Shown here: positions 24,701 through 38,400 of the stretch, piece after piece
Position numbering within the stretch: position 1 is the stretch's first letter
How the letters are laid out: the number at the start of each line of letters is the position of its first letter
Assembly (NCBI GenBank): GCA_026874595.1
Contig: CM049306.1
Coordinates: 40,674,019 to 40,738,018 of the forward strand
DNA length: 64,000 bases
Reading direction: 5' to 3'
Source: Sipunculus nudus
Lineage: Eukaryota > Annelida > Sipuncula > Golfingiida > Sipunculidae
The notes under the pieces: model-generated
What the model saw: the letters and a program-made list of their open reading frames with translations, nothing else
Databases searched by the model: none
Told to the model about the DNA's origin: nothing
Position numbers and translations under genes: made by a program

Positions 24701-27700
24701 GGCTTTTATTTATATTAAAAAAAAAAATGTAATATATTTATTTTGGACTAATTTCACATCAATGTACACACTAGACACAGTAGGAATCTAGATTAATATT
24801 ATGAACTGCATCTTTGTCTATCATTAATTTCCTTCATATGATCCCTAATGATTAGTAATGAATAATATGATTTACTTTTTTATCATTAAAATTGAACTGA
24901 AAAATACCATAGGTGACTGCATGGTGTTATTTGGAATACATGACATTCTATCCATCGATACAAGATTCTTATATCATCGGTAACTGCAAGTTAATTTCCT
25001 GTTATTATCAACTAAAAAAATTTCTTTTCAATTTTCTTTAATTTGTTATTAAAAACCAATAAAAATTTATTAATTTATTGTTATGTTGTTGGTTAAAACT
25101 ACTAGATGAGTTGGGTTGGACACCTAGATCAACTGTGGCTGGCCATTATATAACAAGCTGCCTGGACGCCCCAGTTTATGTCTCGCCTCAAGCATGCATA
25201 ATTTGCTGAAAGTTCAACCAGGTCAACATACAGGTGACTCAAAAGGTGCTACAGAGAGCCAAGGTCTGACATGGTCTCATAAAAACATTAATAAAAGCTA
25301 CAATTTTTGGCCAATATCTTTCAGCTTTTCAAACTAAAAAGCTGAAATCTTTATGTGTGAATGATATGAAAATTATATCAACAGTACTCACAGGAAACAA
25401 ACATGCCATGGTCAAAGTTGGGCAAAATTTAAGGTACTAATTTTATATGTATACTAATAACTTAAACAATTTGAAAAATTCATAACTAATTTTGGGTATT
25501 CAATTGAATCCTGATTAAATAATGTTACATCCCTGACAAAAAATCTCTAGCTTCAGCAATCCTCTTGTTAAGGGAGTAAATATATTTCTTGATTTTTTAC
25601 AAAGTGCATTATGTTTGGGCCCATAACTTAAAACAATTACGCAATACTGACATCATTTCTGGCATGTGCATAGAGAATATATAGAAAAATATGTATATTA
25701 TATATGATTAAAGTCAGATCAGTGGTTTTGATATTAGGCTGTCTTGAAGTGTAACAATGGGTTTTAAATGGAAAAACAAAGTTTTTCATTAATATCTCGA
25801 AGGTATTAAGTCCTAGTGATCAAATTCTTGGCATGGTAGGGGATTTTTGAGACATCTAATTGTATGCCAAATTTTAGGAACTGAGAGCTGAAGTTGGGGA
25901 GCTGAGCACTTGCAAACTGCATGACACTAGTTTGATGTAAACAATATGTTACATGGTGCTTGAAAGCTTGAATAAAATCTACAGTTTTTGATCAACTGGT
26001 TTCAAATTTTTGGTGTTTACAGACAAAATGCTAAAAAAAAAACATGCTGTGAAAATTAAATCCACAGTACTTACAGGAAAAAAACGTGCAATGGTCAAAG
26101 TTGGGCAAAATTTAAGGTACCAATTTTTTATTTTTGTTAATATTTTAAAAAATTTAAAAGATTTTGACCTAATTTTGGGTATACAATTTAATTTTGATTA
26201 ATTAAAGTTATATTACTGGAAAAAAAGTTTATAGCTTTAACATATTTTGTGTTAAGTGATAAAATATCTTTCCTGATTTTTTACACAATGCATTATGTTT
26301 GGGCCCATAACTTTTTAAATTTTTATAATACAGACATAATTTCTGGCATGTACATAGGAACTATATAGAGGAATAACTATGGTAAATATGAGGAAAAACA
26401 GATGAGTGGTTTTGATATAAGGCAGTCCTGAAGTGTTAAAATAGGTTTTTAATAAAAAATTGAGGTTTTTCTTTAATTTCTCAAAGGAACAAAGTCGCAA
26501 AGACCCAGTTTTCGGCTTGGTAGGAGATCTTGGGGACATCTAACATTATGCCGAATTTTGGATTCCTAGGTCTTATGGTTTCAAAACGTGCCACATCTAC
26601 GGACGGACGGACAGACAGTCGGACGGACGATGGACAATGGACCACGACTATAGCTCAGATGACTTATAGTCAGCTGAGCTAAAAAAATATAGGTGGCACC
26701 CCAATCTCCAGAAATTGATGAAACACTCCATGATCAATATCCATGCAAAGAATCATGGTGATTAATGCATTAGTTGTTCAGATACTTGAGCTTTTGTATT
26801 AAATTTTGCATTATTCTGGGGGGTACTTCAGAACCCCATAGCTCGAAGAATATAGGTCACAGTGACCTAATTTCAGGTTTACAAGGAGAATTTCCATAGA
26901 CCTCCCAGGATGTCAAGTAAGAAGATTCCAGGTCTAGAGGTTACGATTTGTGCCCTGTTAACAGACAGACGCCTGGATGGCCGGACGGACGACGGACAAA
27001 AGGTGATCCCTATAGCTCAGATGACTTTCAGTCAGCTGAGCTAAAAATTGAAAAAATACAGGTGGCGCCACCAGAATGCAGAAACTGATGAAACATTTCA
27101 TGATCAATATCCATGCAAAGAATCATGGTGATCAATATAATAATTGTTCAGATACTTGAGCTTTTGTATCAAATTTTCCATTATTCTGGGGGGTACTTCG
27201 GAGCCCCATAGCTCAGAGGTTATGGGTAACAGAGACCTAATTTCAAGTTTTTAAGGAGACTTTTCATGGGCCTCTCAGCATGTCAAGAGAGAAGATTCTA
27301 GGTCCAGTTGTTACGATTTGTGCCATGTTAACAGATGACCGCATCTTATGAGGTCTCAAAAATAGAGAAAAAAATTCGTAAAAATAAAAAAAATACAGGT
27401 GGCGCCACCATTCTGCAGAAACTGATGACACATTCCATGATCAATATCCATGCAAAAAATCATGGTGATCACTGCAATAGTTGTTTAGATACTTGAGCTT
27501 TTGTATCAAATTTTCCATTATTCTGGGGGGTACTTCGAAGCCCCATAGCTCAAAGGTTATGGGTAACAGAGACCTAATTTCAGGTTTCCAAAGAGACTTT
27601 TTATGGGCCTCCCTGCATGTCAAGAGAGAAGATTCTAGGTGTAGTCGTTACGATTTGTGCCCTGTTAACAGATGGCCGCATCTTAAGAGGTCTCAAAAAT

Positions 27701-29439
27701 AGAGAAAAATATTGGTAAAAATCGAAAAAATACAGGTGGCGCCACCAGTCTGCAGAAACTGATAAAACACTCCATGATCAATATCCATGCAAAAAATCAT
27801 GATGATCAATGCATTAGTTGTTCAGATACTTGAGCTTTTGTATCAAATTTTCCATTATTCTGGGGGGTACTTCGGAATCCCATAGCTCGAAGAATATAGG
27901 TCACAGTGACCTAATTTCAGGTTTACAAGGAGAATTTCCATAGACCTCCCAGGATGTCAAGTAAGAAGATTCCAGTTCTAGCGGTTACGATTTGTGCCCT
28001 GTTAACGGACAGCCGACGGCCGGAAGGATGACGGACAAAAGGTGATCCCTATAGCTCAGTTGACTTACAGTCAGCTGAGCTAAAAAACTGACCAGGTGAA
28101 AATGTGTATAATTTCTGGCTTCCTCTGTGTATATATTTATGATCTAAGTGTAATTCTGGTAATAAAAAGTTCTTATAAGGCCTCCTTGAAGGATGTATGA
28201 TCTTGTTTATCAACAACATGTTTGTAAACACAGGCAATATTGCAAATGGGAAAAACATGTAACCTAGGTTAGGTGGTAGGTTGCATATATGCGGAGGCAG
28301 AAAGGTCACTTGTGGCAAAACACCATTTGCAAGCTCTGGCTTTTCTGACTTGCCGCCAGATGCCCTTGTTGTTTTTTTTTTTTGCCGGCCCCCCACATAT
28401 TATAAAGATATAAACAAAACAAGCAGACATTGTGCAGTGATAACTACATTTCTGGCCTATTTTTATAACCTTTAGTTTATAAAGGTCAGATAGGTGATTA
28501 GACCCCTTTAATTGTCAATCATTTTACAAACAGTTCCTAACACCACTACATCCCAGGTCTTACCTGGTTCATATTTCATACGAAGCTCATTCAATTTCAG
28601 ATGAAGCTTCAGATTCTGTCTCTGCAACTTATCGAGGGCCCTCTCAGTCTCGTACAGCTTCCTGTCTGTCTGGATCAGGCGATCGTTTTCTGCGATGAGC
28701 ATTAGTCCCTTATTCTGGAGCTCCTCCTGTAGTCTGGATATTTCTTCCCTGTAACAATGGAAAGTGTTCAGGACTTGATTCCAGGTCAAATCCACCCCCC
28801 ACCCCTCAAATTTAACGATGTTGAGCTTTGATTTAAAATCATACTAGAAAATGGCCAGTTGCAGGGGAAGGGTATACTGCTGCGTAGTGTGTCCCCCTAG
28901 CCATAAGGTAGCAAACACCCCAGACCTGCAAGGTAGCGACATCTGGTGCTTGATACAGAACCAATAATTTGTCTTTGCAGTAATGGGGCAAGATGAAGGT
29001 CAACAATGGCGATGTAGAGAGCGGTCCGATGTTGTGCGACAGACCTGTGAAGTGATGCTGCTGGAAATTCAATTGTGTGCAAGTGGAAGGGCCTAACTGG
29101 TGTGCATTCTGTAAGTTGGGAATCTGACTGACACTAATAGTATAACTGGCCCACTGTCATGGACAAACAGGACAATTTGAGTATATATTTTAATTTCACT
29201 TAAAAACATAATAAACCTTACCATAAGCTATGTATGACCCTAGCAGCATATTCATGATATAAATAATCAATTCTGTAGCTTCCCAGTCCACCAATAAGTT
29301 AACAGCTGTTATTGTTAACTGCCAACCAACTGTCAACTGACATAAAACATTAGTCATTTAGAGCTAAGTATCATCTTTGTTAATCAAATAAGAAATTATG
29401 TTGCAATGTTGAGAGAAAAGCTGATTACATATGCATTAC

Positions 29440-29489
<50 letters not shown>

Positions 29490-32400
29490 CATGTCCAGTT
29501 ACATATATATATACTATCAAACTCTATATAATATACTCAATATAAAATATAGCTTACTCTTTTTTCTTGTGCAATGACTGAAAATATTCAGCACAATCTG
29601 TGCTGGGAGTTGTTTTCTCTCGTGAACTCTGTGGGTTTAGGCTGGCAGGTTTGGTTGGTGTCTGAAACATTAAACATATCAAAACATAATGCTCAAATTT
29701 TAACATTAACATTTACAAGGATAACAATGTCATATGTATTTTTTCCTAGTTTTAGAAGGAATATACCTAAAACCTTTTGTTACCTAACTCTTTAACATTT
29801 TTTTTCAACTCTGAAGTCACCTGGAAATTATTTTTAATCAGTAAACATGCATCCATAGGTATGAATGAACATAATATGTAGGAGCTTTATCATATTGCCC
29901 ATCTATAATTAATGATACAACTAAAATGCTTGCATATATTCAACCAATAAATAGGTGGATCACCTGCAAATTAGATGGTACTTCAAATCTATTGATCAGT
30001 TATATCAGTAAGTTTATACTGTTGAGTGACTAGTACCCAATCAGCACCAATGAAAACAATATTAGGGCCCACCTGATAAATCGAAAAACCAGTTTCAGAG
30101 CCAGGAAAACTAGTTCTGTATGGTTTTGCCTTAATTAAATGATAATCATGAAAATGTCTAAATTTAAAGACCCATGTCTAGGCACTTAATTACTAGTGCA
30201 AGCCTTCTTATTTGTAATTGGCCAATATATATTTCAATTATGATGAAAATAGACTGTTTCTCTGTGTTCTATTACATACCAGTATCCAAGTGTCAAACGA
30301 CATGGACATACAGATATGCGTGTTTCATCTTTAGCTATACATGGCTAAAGAAGGGAATATTTCATTCAAAACACTTCCAAAAGACTGCTTATACCTGAGG
30401 CTTAAATAATCATTGCTTATTTAAGTCTAGCAGGCATCAATAGTATCAGTTAATAAAATAATTAACAAAATTGCACTACTTTGGCCCAACACTGCCATCT
30501 TGCCAGTATAATTATCGAGTCTATGTTTTTGTTCAGCAATTATAAAGTGAACAGTTTCTTAGAACCAAAACAAGCTTTGACTTTTCGAGTGGACCCTTAT
30601 TCAGATGCCCAGTCAAGTGTCAAACATCAACATGATCAGGTTCATCAGATGATAATGGTTAAATGTTACTATAAACCTGTGATAGTTAAAATCATATATA
30701 GGTATTTACTGAATGCAAGATTGATAAACATGACTTTGTTGATTGCATGTTTCATGATCTGTTTGTACTGGTTGACCTTTCTAGCCTGGGTTTGCAATAA
30801 GCATCCTGATGCATAACAAGGGACCCATGGGTCACGGCGCTCAGCTCTGTTATATTTGATCAAAAATATGATTTGAAAGGAGGTAGGCAAAGGCTGGTTT
30901 TTGTGAGGTAATATAAGCTCTATTATGAGTTGATGGTGTTTAACTCATGTTAAGTAAGATTTTGATAATATCCGTTGAGACAGGGAAGAGGACTGATGTC
31001 ATTACAGTTGGAATTGGTGACCTTCATCACACAGGTTTTGACTAGGCCATAAAACTTTACCTACATTGCATCAGAATTATTTGAAAAGTTAAACTATTCA
31101 TTAAAAATTTAATAACAAGTATTGTGTCAAGTATAATTTAAATTAAAAATGATAACAGTATCACCTGTTTTTTTCATCAAAGATTTTTTAACAATATTGT
31201 CGAAATAAATGATTATTGAAATAATATTATAGAATATATTCATGAATGCATTTGTATTCAAATACTTACATTTTTACCTGTATTCCTATCCTTATACATG
31301 AAATTATGGAGTACATATTCATACTTGAATTCAAATACATTTGCAAAGTACTGCACCATGTCTGGTATTTATTCAGTTTCAGCTAACAAAGTTCTTGAGA
31401 ATCCAGAATAAACAAATATCACAAATTTAAACTAAAATACGGGTAGTCGACAAGCGACTACGTGTATCCGCCTAAATCAAAGTGGAACGGGTGAAGTGAG
31501 GCATGGATTAAGTGGCAAGGGGAAATAGAGTGAAGTGTTGCATATTAGCATGGATGTCTGCAGCCAAATTGTGTATGAAGGTTGCTCCCCTACCACAAAA
31601 TCCAGAAAGCCGTCCCAGTTGTATACATATGCAAAATTTAAGGCAGATAAGTCAAACCACTACATGTATATGAGTGATTTTAGCCTGTGGCAGACAATCA
31701 GATGGACGCTGAGCAAAAATGGTTGCAGGTGACGGCACCAGTTTTGCGGATGATAAAGAGCTATGTGAGAACTACACACTTGCAAAACTTTGGCCCAATC
31801 GGTCAAACGGTTCCCAAGATATGAGCTTGGATGTCTGCTGCATAAACTAGAATGCAGGTGGCTCCACCTGTCATAAAATCAAGAGAGCTGTCGGGGATGT
31901 ATAAACCTGCAAAATTTTAGCCAGATATGTCAAACCACTGCCGAGATATGAGTGATTTTATCCCATGGCAGACAAACAGACAGGAGCTGTGCAAAAATGG
32001 CTGCAGGTGGCGCCACTAGTTTTGCGTATGTTATAAAGCTCTCCAAGGGCTACATTTGTGCAAAAAATTTTCCTGATCGGTCAAACGGTTCCCGAGATAT
32101 GAGCTTGGATGTCTGCAGCATAAACATGAATGTAGGTGGCGCCACCTGTCATAAAATCAGAAAAGCTATCCAGGATGTATACGCATGCCGAATTTCAGGT
32201 GAATTAGTCAAGTCACTGCAGAGATATGAGTGATTTTAACCCAAGGCAGACAAACAGTGGACACTGTGCAAACATGGTTGCAGGTGGCGCCACCATTTTT
32301 TGTGTATGTTATAAAGCTCTCCAAGGGCTACATTTGTGCAAAAAAATTTTCCTGATCGGTCAAACAGTTCTCGAGATATGAGCTAGGATGTCCTCAGCGT

Positions 32401-35400
32401 AAACGTGAATGTAGGTGGCGCCACCTGTCACAAAATCAGAAAAGCTATCCAGGATGTATACGCATGCCAAATATCAGGTGAATTAGTCAAGTCACTGCAG
32501 AGATATGAGTGATTTTAACCCAAGGCAGAAAAACAGATGGACACTGTGCAAACATGGTTGCAGGTGGCGCCACCATTTTTTGTGTATGTTATAAAGCTCT
32601 CCAAGGGCTACATTGGTGCAAAAAAATTCTCCTGATCGGTCAAACGGTTCCCGAGATATGAGCTTGGATGTCTGCAGTGTAAACGTGAATGTAGGTGGCG
32701 CCATCTGTCACAAAATCAGAAAAGCTATCCAGGATGTATACGCATGCCAAATTTCAGGTGAATTAGTCAAGTCACTGCAGAGATATGAGTGATTTTTACC
32801 CAAGGCAGACGAACAGATGGACACTGTGCAAACATGGTTGCAGGTGGCGCCACCATTTTTTGTGCATGTTATAAAGCTCTCCAAGGGCTACATTTGTGCA
32901 AAAAAATTTTCCTGATCCGTCAAACGGTTCCTGAGATATGTGGGTTTATGTGTGAAAACAGACGCACAAACGGACGCAGAGCGCAGAGGAAAGGTCAGAG
33001 GTCAAAACAAAATCGGGGCGCAGCAGTTCACATGTGACCCGAACATAATCCCGGGTTTCGTAAAATTCCGCCCAGCGGTTACGGAGGAGTTCTCCGGAAA
33101 CCTACGCGGCGGCGTGCAGCTGAAAACATAGTATCCGCAAAACTCTGTTTTGGCGGATACAATAATGATCATAAGTACCTGGTTTTATTAATTTTATATA
33201 TATTCAAAAAATAAAACTATAATATTTACATCAATCTACACACTAGACATCGCAAGAGTCTTATGACAACTATAAACATTACAGAAATCATAATAAGAAC
33301 TTGTCTAAGATCTGATTTTTTATCATATTCAAATTTTTTTAATTAAAAAAGAAAATTTATTAAAGAAATTTGAAGTATCCCAGCTTTGAAACCATTAAAT
33401 GTGTAAAAAATAACCCAAGGATAAGAACACCCCATAAATTATACAAGAAGAAAACTAGAGATGGGCAAGTTTAATTTTATTAACTGAAATATAGGAACCA
33501 GTTATATAAATTTTGATTATTTACATAGTCTTGTGACAGCTGTTACAGCCACGGGTCTGAATGTCATAAGTGAAACATATTGACATCTTTAATCAGTACT
33601 TGTCTAAGTAAAATTTAAAATTTTGACATTTTAACTTTTTTTTAAATTTTGAAATAAATATAAATTAACAAGCTGAAACACTTGGAAAAGACCTGGGAAT
33701 TAAGATTTATATTATAAACAGCATCTTTGTAAATCATTAATTTCCTTCACATAATCCCTAAGAGTACATAACAATATAATTTAATTATTTTTTTTTATTA
33801 TTAAAACTGAAAAGAAAAATACCATACGTGACTCAATGGTGTAACTTGGAATACATTTTCATCCATCCATACAAAATCCATAAAACATCAGTGACTGCAA
33901 GGTAATTCCCTGTTACTCATCAACTGTCAAATTCCTTTTCTACTGATTATTTTTAAAGTTGTTATTATAGACCTATAAAAATTTGTTTATTCATTGTTTA
34001 TTGTTATGCTGTTGGTCTAAACAACTAATAGATGAGCTGAGTTGGACACCTGGAACAGCTGTGGCCAGCAATAAGCTGCCCAGCTGCAAGTATATGCCCC
34101 GCATCAAGAGTGCATAATTGGCAGGAAAGGTCAACTACAGGACATACAGGTGACTGAAGAGGGGCTGGGTAGAGCCTGGGTCTGACATGGTCTCATATAA
34201 ACTTTAATAAAAGCTACAGTTTTCGGCCAATTTCTTTCAATTTTCAAAACTAACAAGCTGAAATCCTTATTTCCACATGATATGAAAACAAGGGACCCAT
34301 GGGTCACGGCGCTCAGCTGTTATATATGATAAAAATATGATTCGGGAAAGAGGCTAGGCACATGCTTGTTTTGTGTGGTAATAAATATAAGCTTTGTTAT
34401 GAGTTGTTGGTGTTTAGCTTATGTATGATTTTGATAGTATCTTTGGAGACAGGGAAGAAGATTGATTTCATTTATTTTATTAACAAATGGAGTGCTATTG
34501 TCACACAGATTTTGACTTGGCCATATAACTTATAAGCAGCACATATTATAAAAGAGTTTAACTATTTATTAAATTTTAATAACAAATACTGTGTCAATGT
34601 AATTTTTATTTTAAAAAAATAAGAAAATCATGATTTTTTAAAATAAAATATAACTGAAATGATTATTGAAATAATATTATAGAATATATTCATGAATGCA
34701 TTCATGAATACATTTTGAAAGTATCTGCACTGGTATTCAAATACTTTCATTTTTACCTGAATTCCCATTCTTATGCAATAAAATTTTTTAATGCAGTACA
34801 TATTCATATTCGTATTCAAAAAATTTGCCAAACAAAGATGTTGAGAATCCAGAATATACAAAATTCACAAATTTAAATAATGACCATAAGTACCTGGTTT
34901 TATGGCTTTTATTTATATTAAAAAAAATAAATGTAATATATTCACTTTGGACTACTTTCACATCAATCTACACACTAGACACAGTCTGAATCTAGATTAA
35001 TATTATCAACTGCATCTTTGTCTATCATTAATTTCCTTCATATGATCCCTAATGATTAGTAATGAATAATATGATTTATTTTTTTATCATTAAAATTTCA
35101 CTGAAAAATACCATAGGTGACTGCATGGTGTTATTTGGAATAACATTGACATTGACATTCTATCCATCCATACAAGATTCTTACATCATCAGTAACAGCA
35201 AGTTAATTTTCTGTTACTCATTAACTAACAAATTCCTTTTCTATTAATTTTTCTTTAAATTGTTATAAAAAACCATTACAAAATTATTAATTTATTGTTA
35301 ATTGTTATGTTGTTTTTCAAAACAACTACTAGATGAGTTGGGTTGGACACCTGGATCAACTGTGGCTGGGCATTAGCTGCCTGGCTGCCCCAGTGTATGC

Positions 35401-38400
35401 TTCGCTCAAGCATGCATAATCTGATGAAAGGTCAACAAGGTCAACATACAGGTGACTGAAGAGGGGCTGGATTAAGCCTGGGTCTGACATGGTCTCATAT
35501 AAACATTAATAAAAGCTACAATATTTGGCCAATTTCTTTCAGCTTTCTAAACTACAAAGATGAAATCCTTATGTGTGCATGATATGAAAATTATATCAAC
35601 AGTGCTCTCAGGAAACATTGTGCCATGGTCAAAGTTGGACAAAATTTAAGGTACTAATTTTATATTTATACTAATAACTTATAAAATTTGAAAAATTCAG
35701 AACTAATTTTTGGTATTCAATTGAATCTTGATTAAATAATGTTACATCCCTGACAAAAAATCTCTAGCTTCAGCAATCCTCTTGTTAAGGGAGTGAATAT
35801 ATTTCTTGATTTTTTAAAAAGTGCATTATGTTTGGGCCCATAACTTAAAACAATTACGCAATACTGACATCATTTCTGGCATGTGCATAGCATAATGTAT
35901 AGAAAAATATGTATATTATATATGATCAAAGTCAGATCAGTGGTTTTGATATTAGGCAGTCTTACAGTGTAACAATGGGTTTTTAATGGAAAAATGAAGT
36001 TTTTCATTAATATTTTGAAGGAATTAAGTCCTAGTGATCAAATTCTTGGCATGGCAGGGGATTTTGGAGACATCTAACTGTATGCTAAATTTAAGGAACT
36101 TAGAGCTGAAGCTGGGGAGCTGAGCTCTAGCAAACTGCATAACACAAGCTTGATGTAAACTTGATGTGACATGGTGCTTGAAAACTTGAATAAAATCTAG
36201 TTTTTGATCAACTGGTTTCAAATTTTTGGTGTTAACAGACAAAATGCTAACAAAAACATGCTGTGAAAATTAAATCCACAGTACTTACAGGAAAAAAACG
36301 TGCCATGGTCAAACTTGGGCAAAATTTAAGGTACCAATTTTATATTTTTGCCAATATTTAAAAAAATTTAACAGATTTTGATCTAATTTTTGGTATACAA
36401 TTAAATTTTGATCAATTAAAGTTGTATTACTGAAAAAAGTCCCTACCTTTAACACTTTTGGTCTTAAGTGACCAAATATCTTTCCTGATTTTTTTACAAA
36501 GTCCGTTATGTTTTGGCCCATAACTTTAAATTAAATAATACTGACTTAATTTCTGGCATGTACATAGGAACTATATAGATGAATATTTATGGTAAATATG
36601 AAGAAAACCAGATGAGTGGTTTTGATATTAGGCAGTCCTGAAGTGTGAAAATAGATTTCTAATAAAAAATTGAGGTTTTTCCTTAATATCTCGAAGGAAC
36701 GAAGTCCTATTGACCCAATTTTCAGCAAGGTAGGAGATTTTTGGGACATCTAACTGTATGGCAAATTTCAGATTCGTAGGTCCAATGGTGTCAAAACGTG
36801 CCAGTCTTACGGACGTACATCCAGACAGACAGACGGACGGACGACGGACAATGGACCACAACTATAGCTCAGATGACTTATAGTCAGCTGAGCTAATTAT
36901 AACAATAGTGCTTACACGAAACAAACATGCCATGATCAAAATTAGGCAAAATTTAAGGTACTGATTTTATATTTATACTAATAACTTATAAAATTTGAAA
37001 AATTCAAAACTAATTTTGGGTATACAATTGAATCTTGATTAAATAATGTTATATCCCTGACAAAAAAAAATATCTAGCTTCAGCAATTTTCATGTTAAGG
37101 GAGTAAATATATTTCTTGTTTACAAAGTGCATTATGTTCAGGCCCATAACTTTAAACAATTTCATAATACTCACATGATTTCTGGCATGTGCATAGAGTA
37201 CAAATAGAAGAACCTGTATTTTTTAGTCAGATCAGTGGTTTTGATATTAGGCAGTCTTGAAGTGTACCAATCGGTTTTAAATGGAAAACGGAGGTTTTTC
37301 CTTAATAATTCAAAGGAACGAAGTCCTAGTGATCCAATTTTCGGTATGTTAGGAGATTTTGGGAACATCTAAAGGTATGCCAAATTTCAGATTCGTAGGT
37401 CCAACGGTTTCAAAACGTGCCTGTTTAACGGACAGACGGACAGACAGCCGACGGACAAAGGACCACGACTATAGCTCAGATGACTTATCGTCAGCTGAGC
37501 TTAAAATTGCAAGATACAGGAATGTCTATACTAGAGCAGAATAGAGCAGAAAGTTTTAAAGCCTCCCTATTATCTAATGTTAAAATTTGCCTGAAAGTAC
37601 ATACAGTGGAACCCCACAATTACGACCACCCTGGGGACTGACCAAAGTGGTCGTAATTTGGGGGTGGTCGTATTTGTGAAACTCTTACCTTGGTTGCATA
37701 AATCACGGCGATGTTTAATGTGTATCAGTTTGTATATATTGCATATCTTTAATGTGAATTATAACAAAATATTTTACTAAGCGGAGAACCCTTATTAGTA
37801 ATGTTTTATTTTGTGTATCTGAGAAGAAAACAAAATTGTTTTATATATTTATTCATGATAAAAATATATATACATTGACACAAACGTAGTGACTGATGCT
37901 TAACACATAATTACACTAGAGACAATACAAAGATAACCTACTTGAACAAATTGAACATAATACGTGGCTGTCATATTTTTAGCCCTCTGCCTGAGTATAT
38001 ATTGCGTGCACTTGAGTTTTACCGACGCTTAACTGCTGAGCCAGTCGGCGCTGACTGCATCCTGGTGTTTCCGCCTTGATTAACACCACTTTCTCCTTCA
38101 AGGAGCGCTCTTTCCGAGGCATGGTCGCACAACAGCAAGCAATTTAAACGCAAACTGAACCAGCAGAGAAATAAACTGACAGCGATTTAACTGATAAGGC
38201 AAAACAACGGATTTGTCTAAATGCAAGCATTGTATTTATACATTTGACTGACTGCTCAATACTCAGTACGAGTAAGGTATGAGCACATTTAGGATTAACT
38301 AGATCATTAATTTGACCAATGAGGATCAAACATTATGTGATGAGTAAAAATATAAGCTCTCACCCCCCGCACTTTTGGTAGCTGTAATACAGGTGATCAC

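Noticed and set aside
31952-33131. Several ORFs with MSLDVC and GGATSFAY text
   Set aside because: They are translations of the 280-bp Helitron-like units, also seen at 44.8-46.4 kb.
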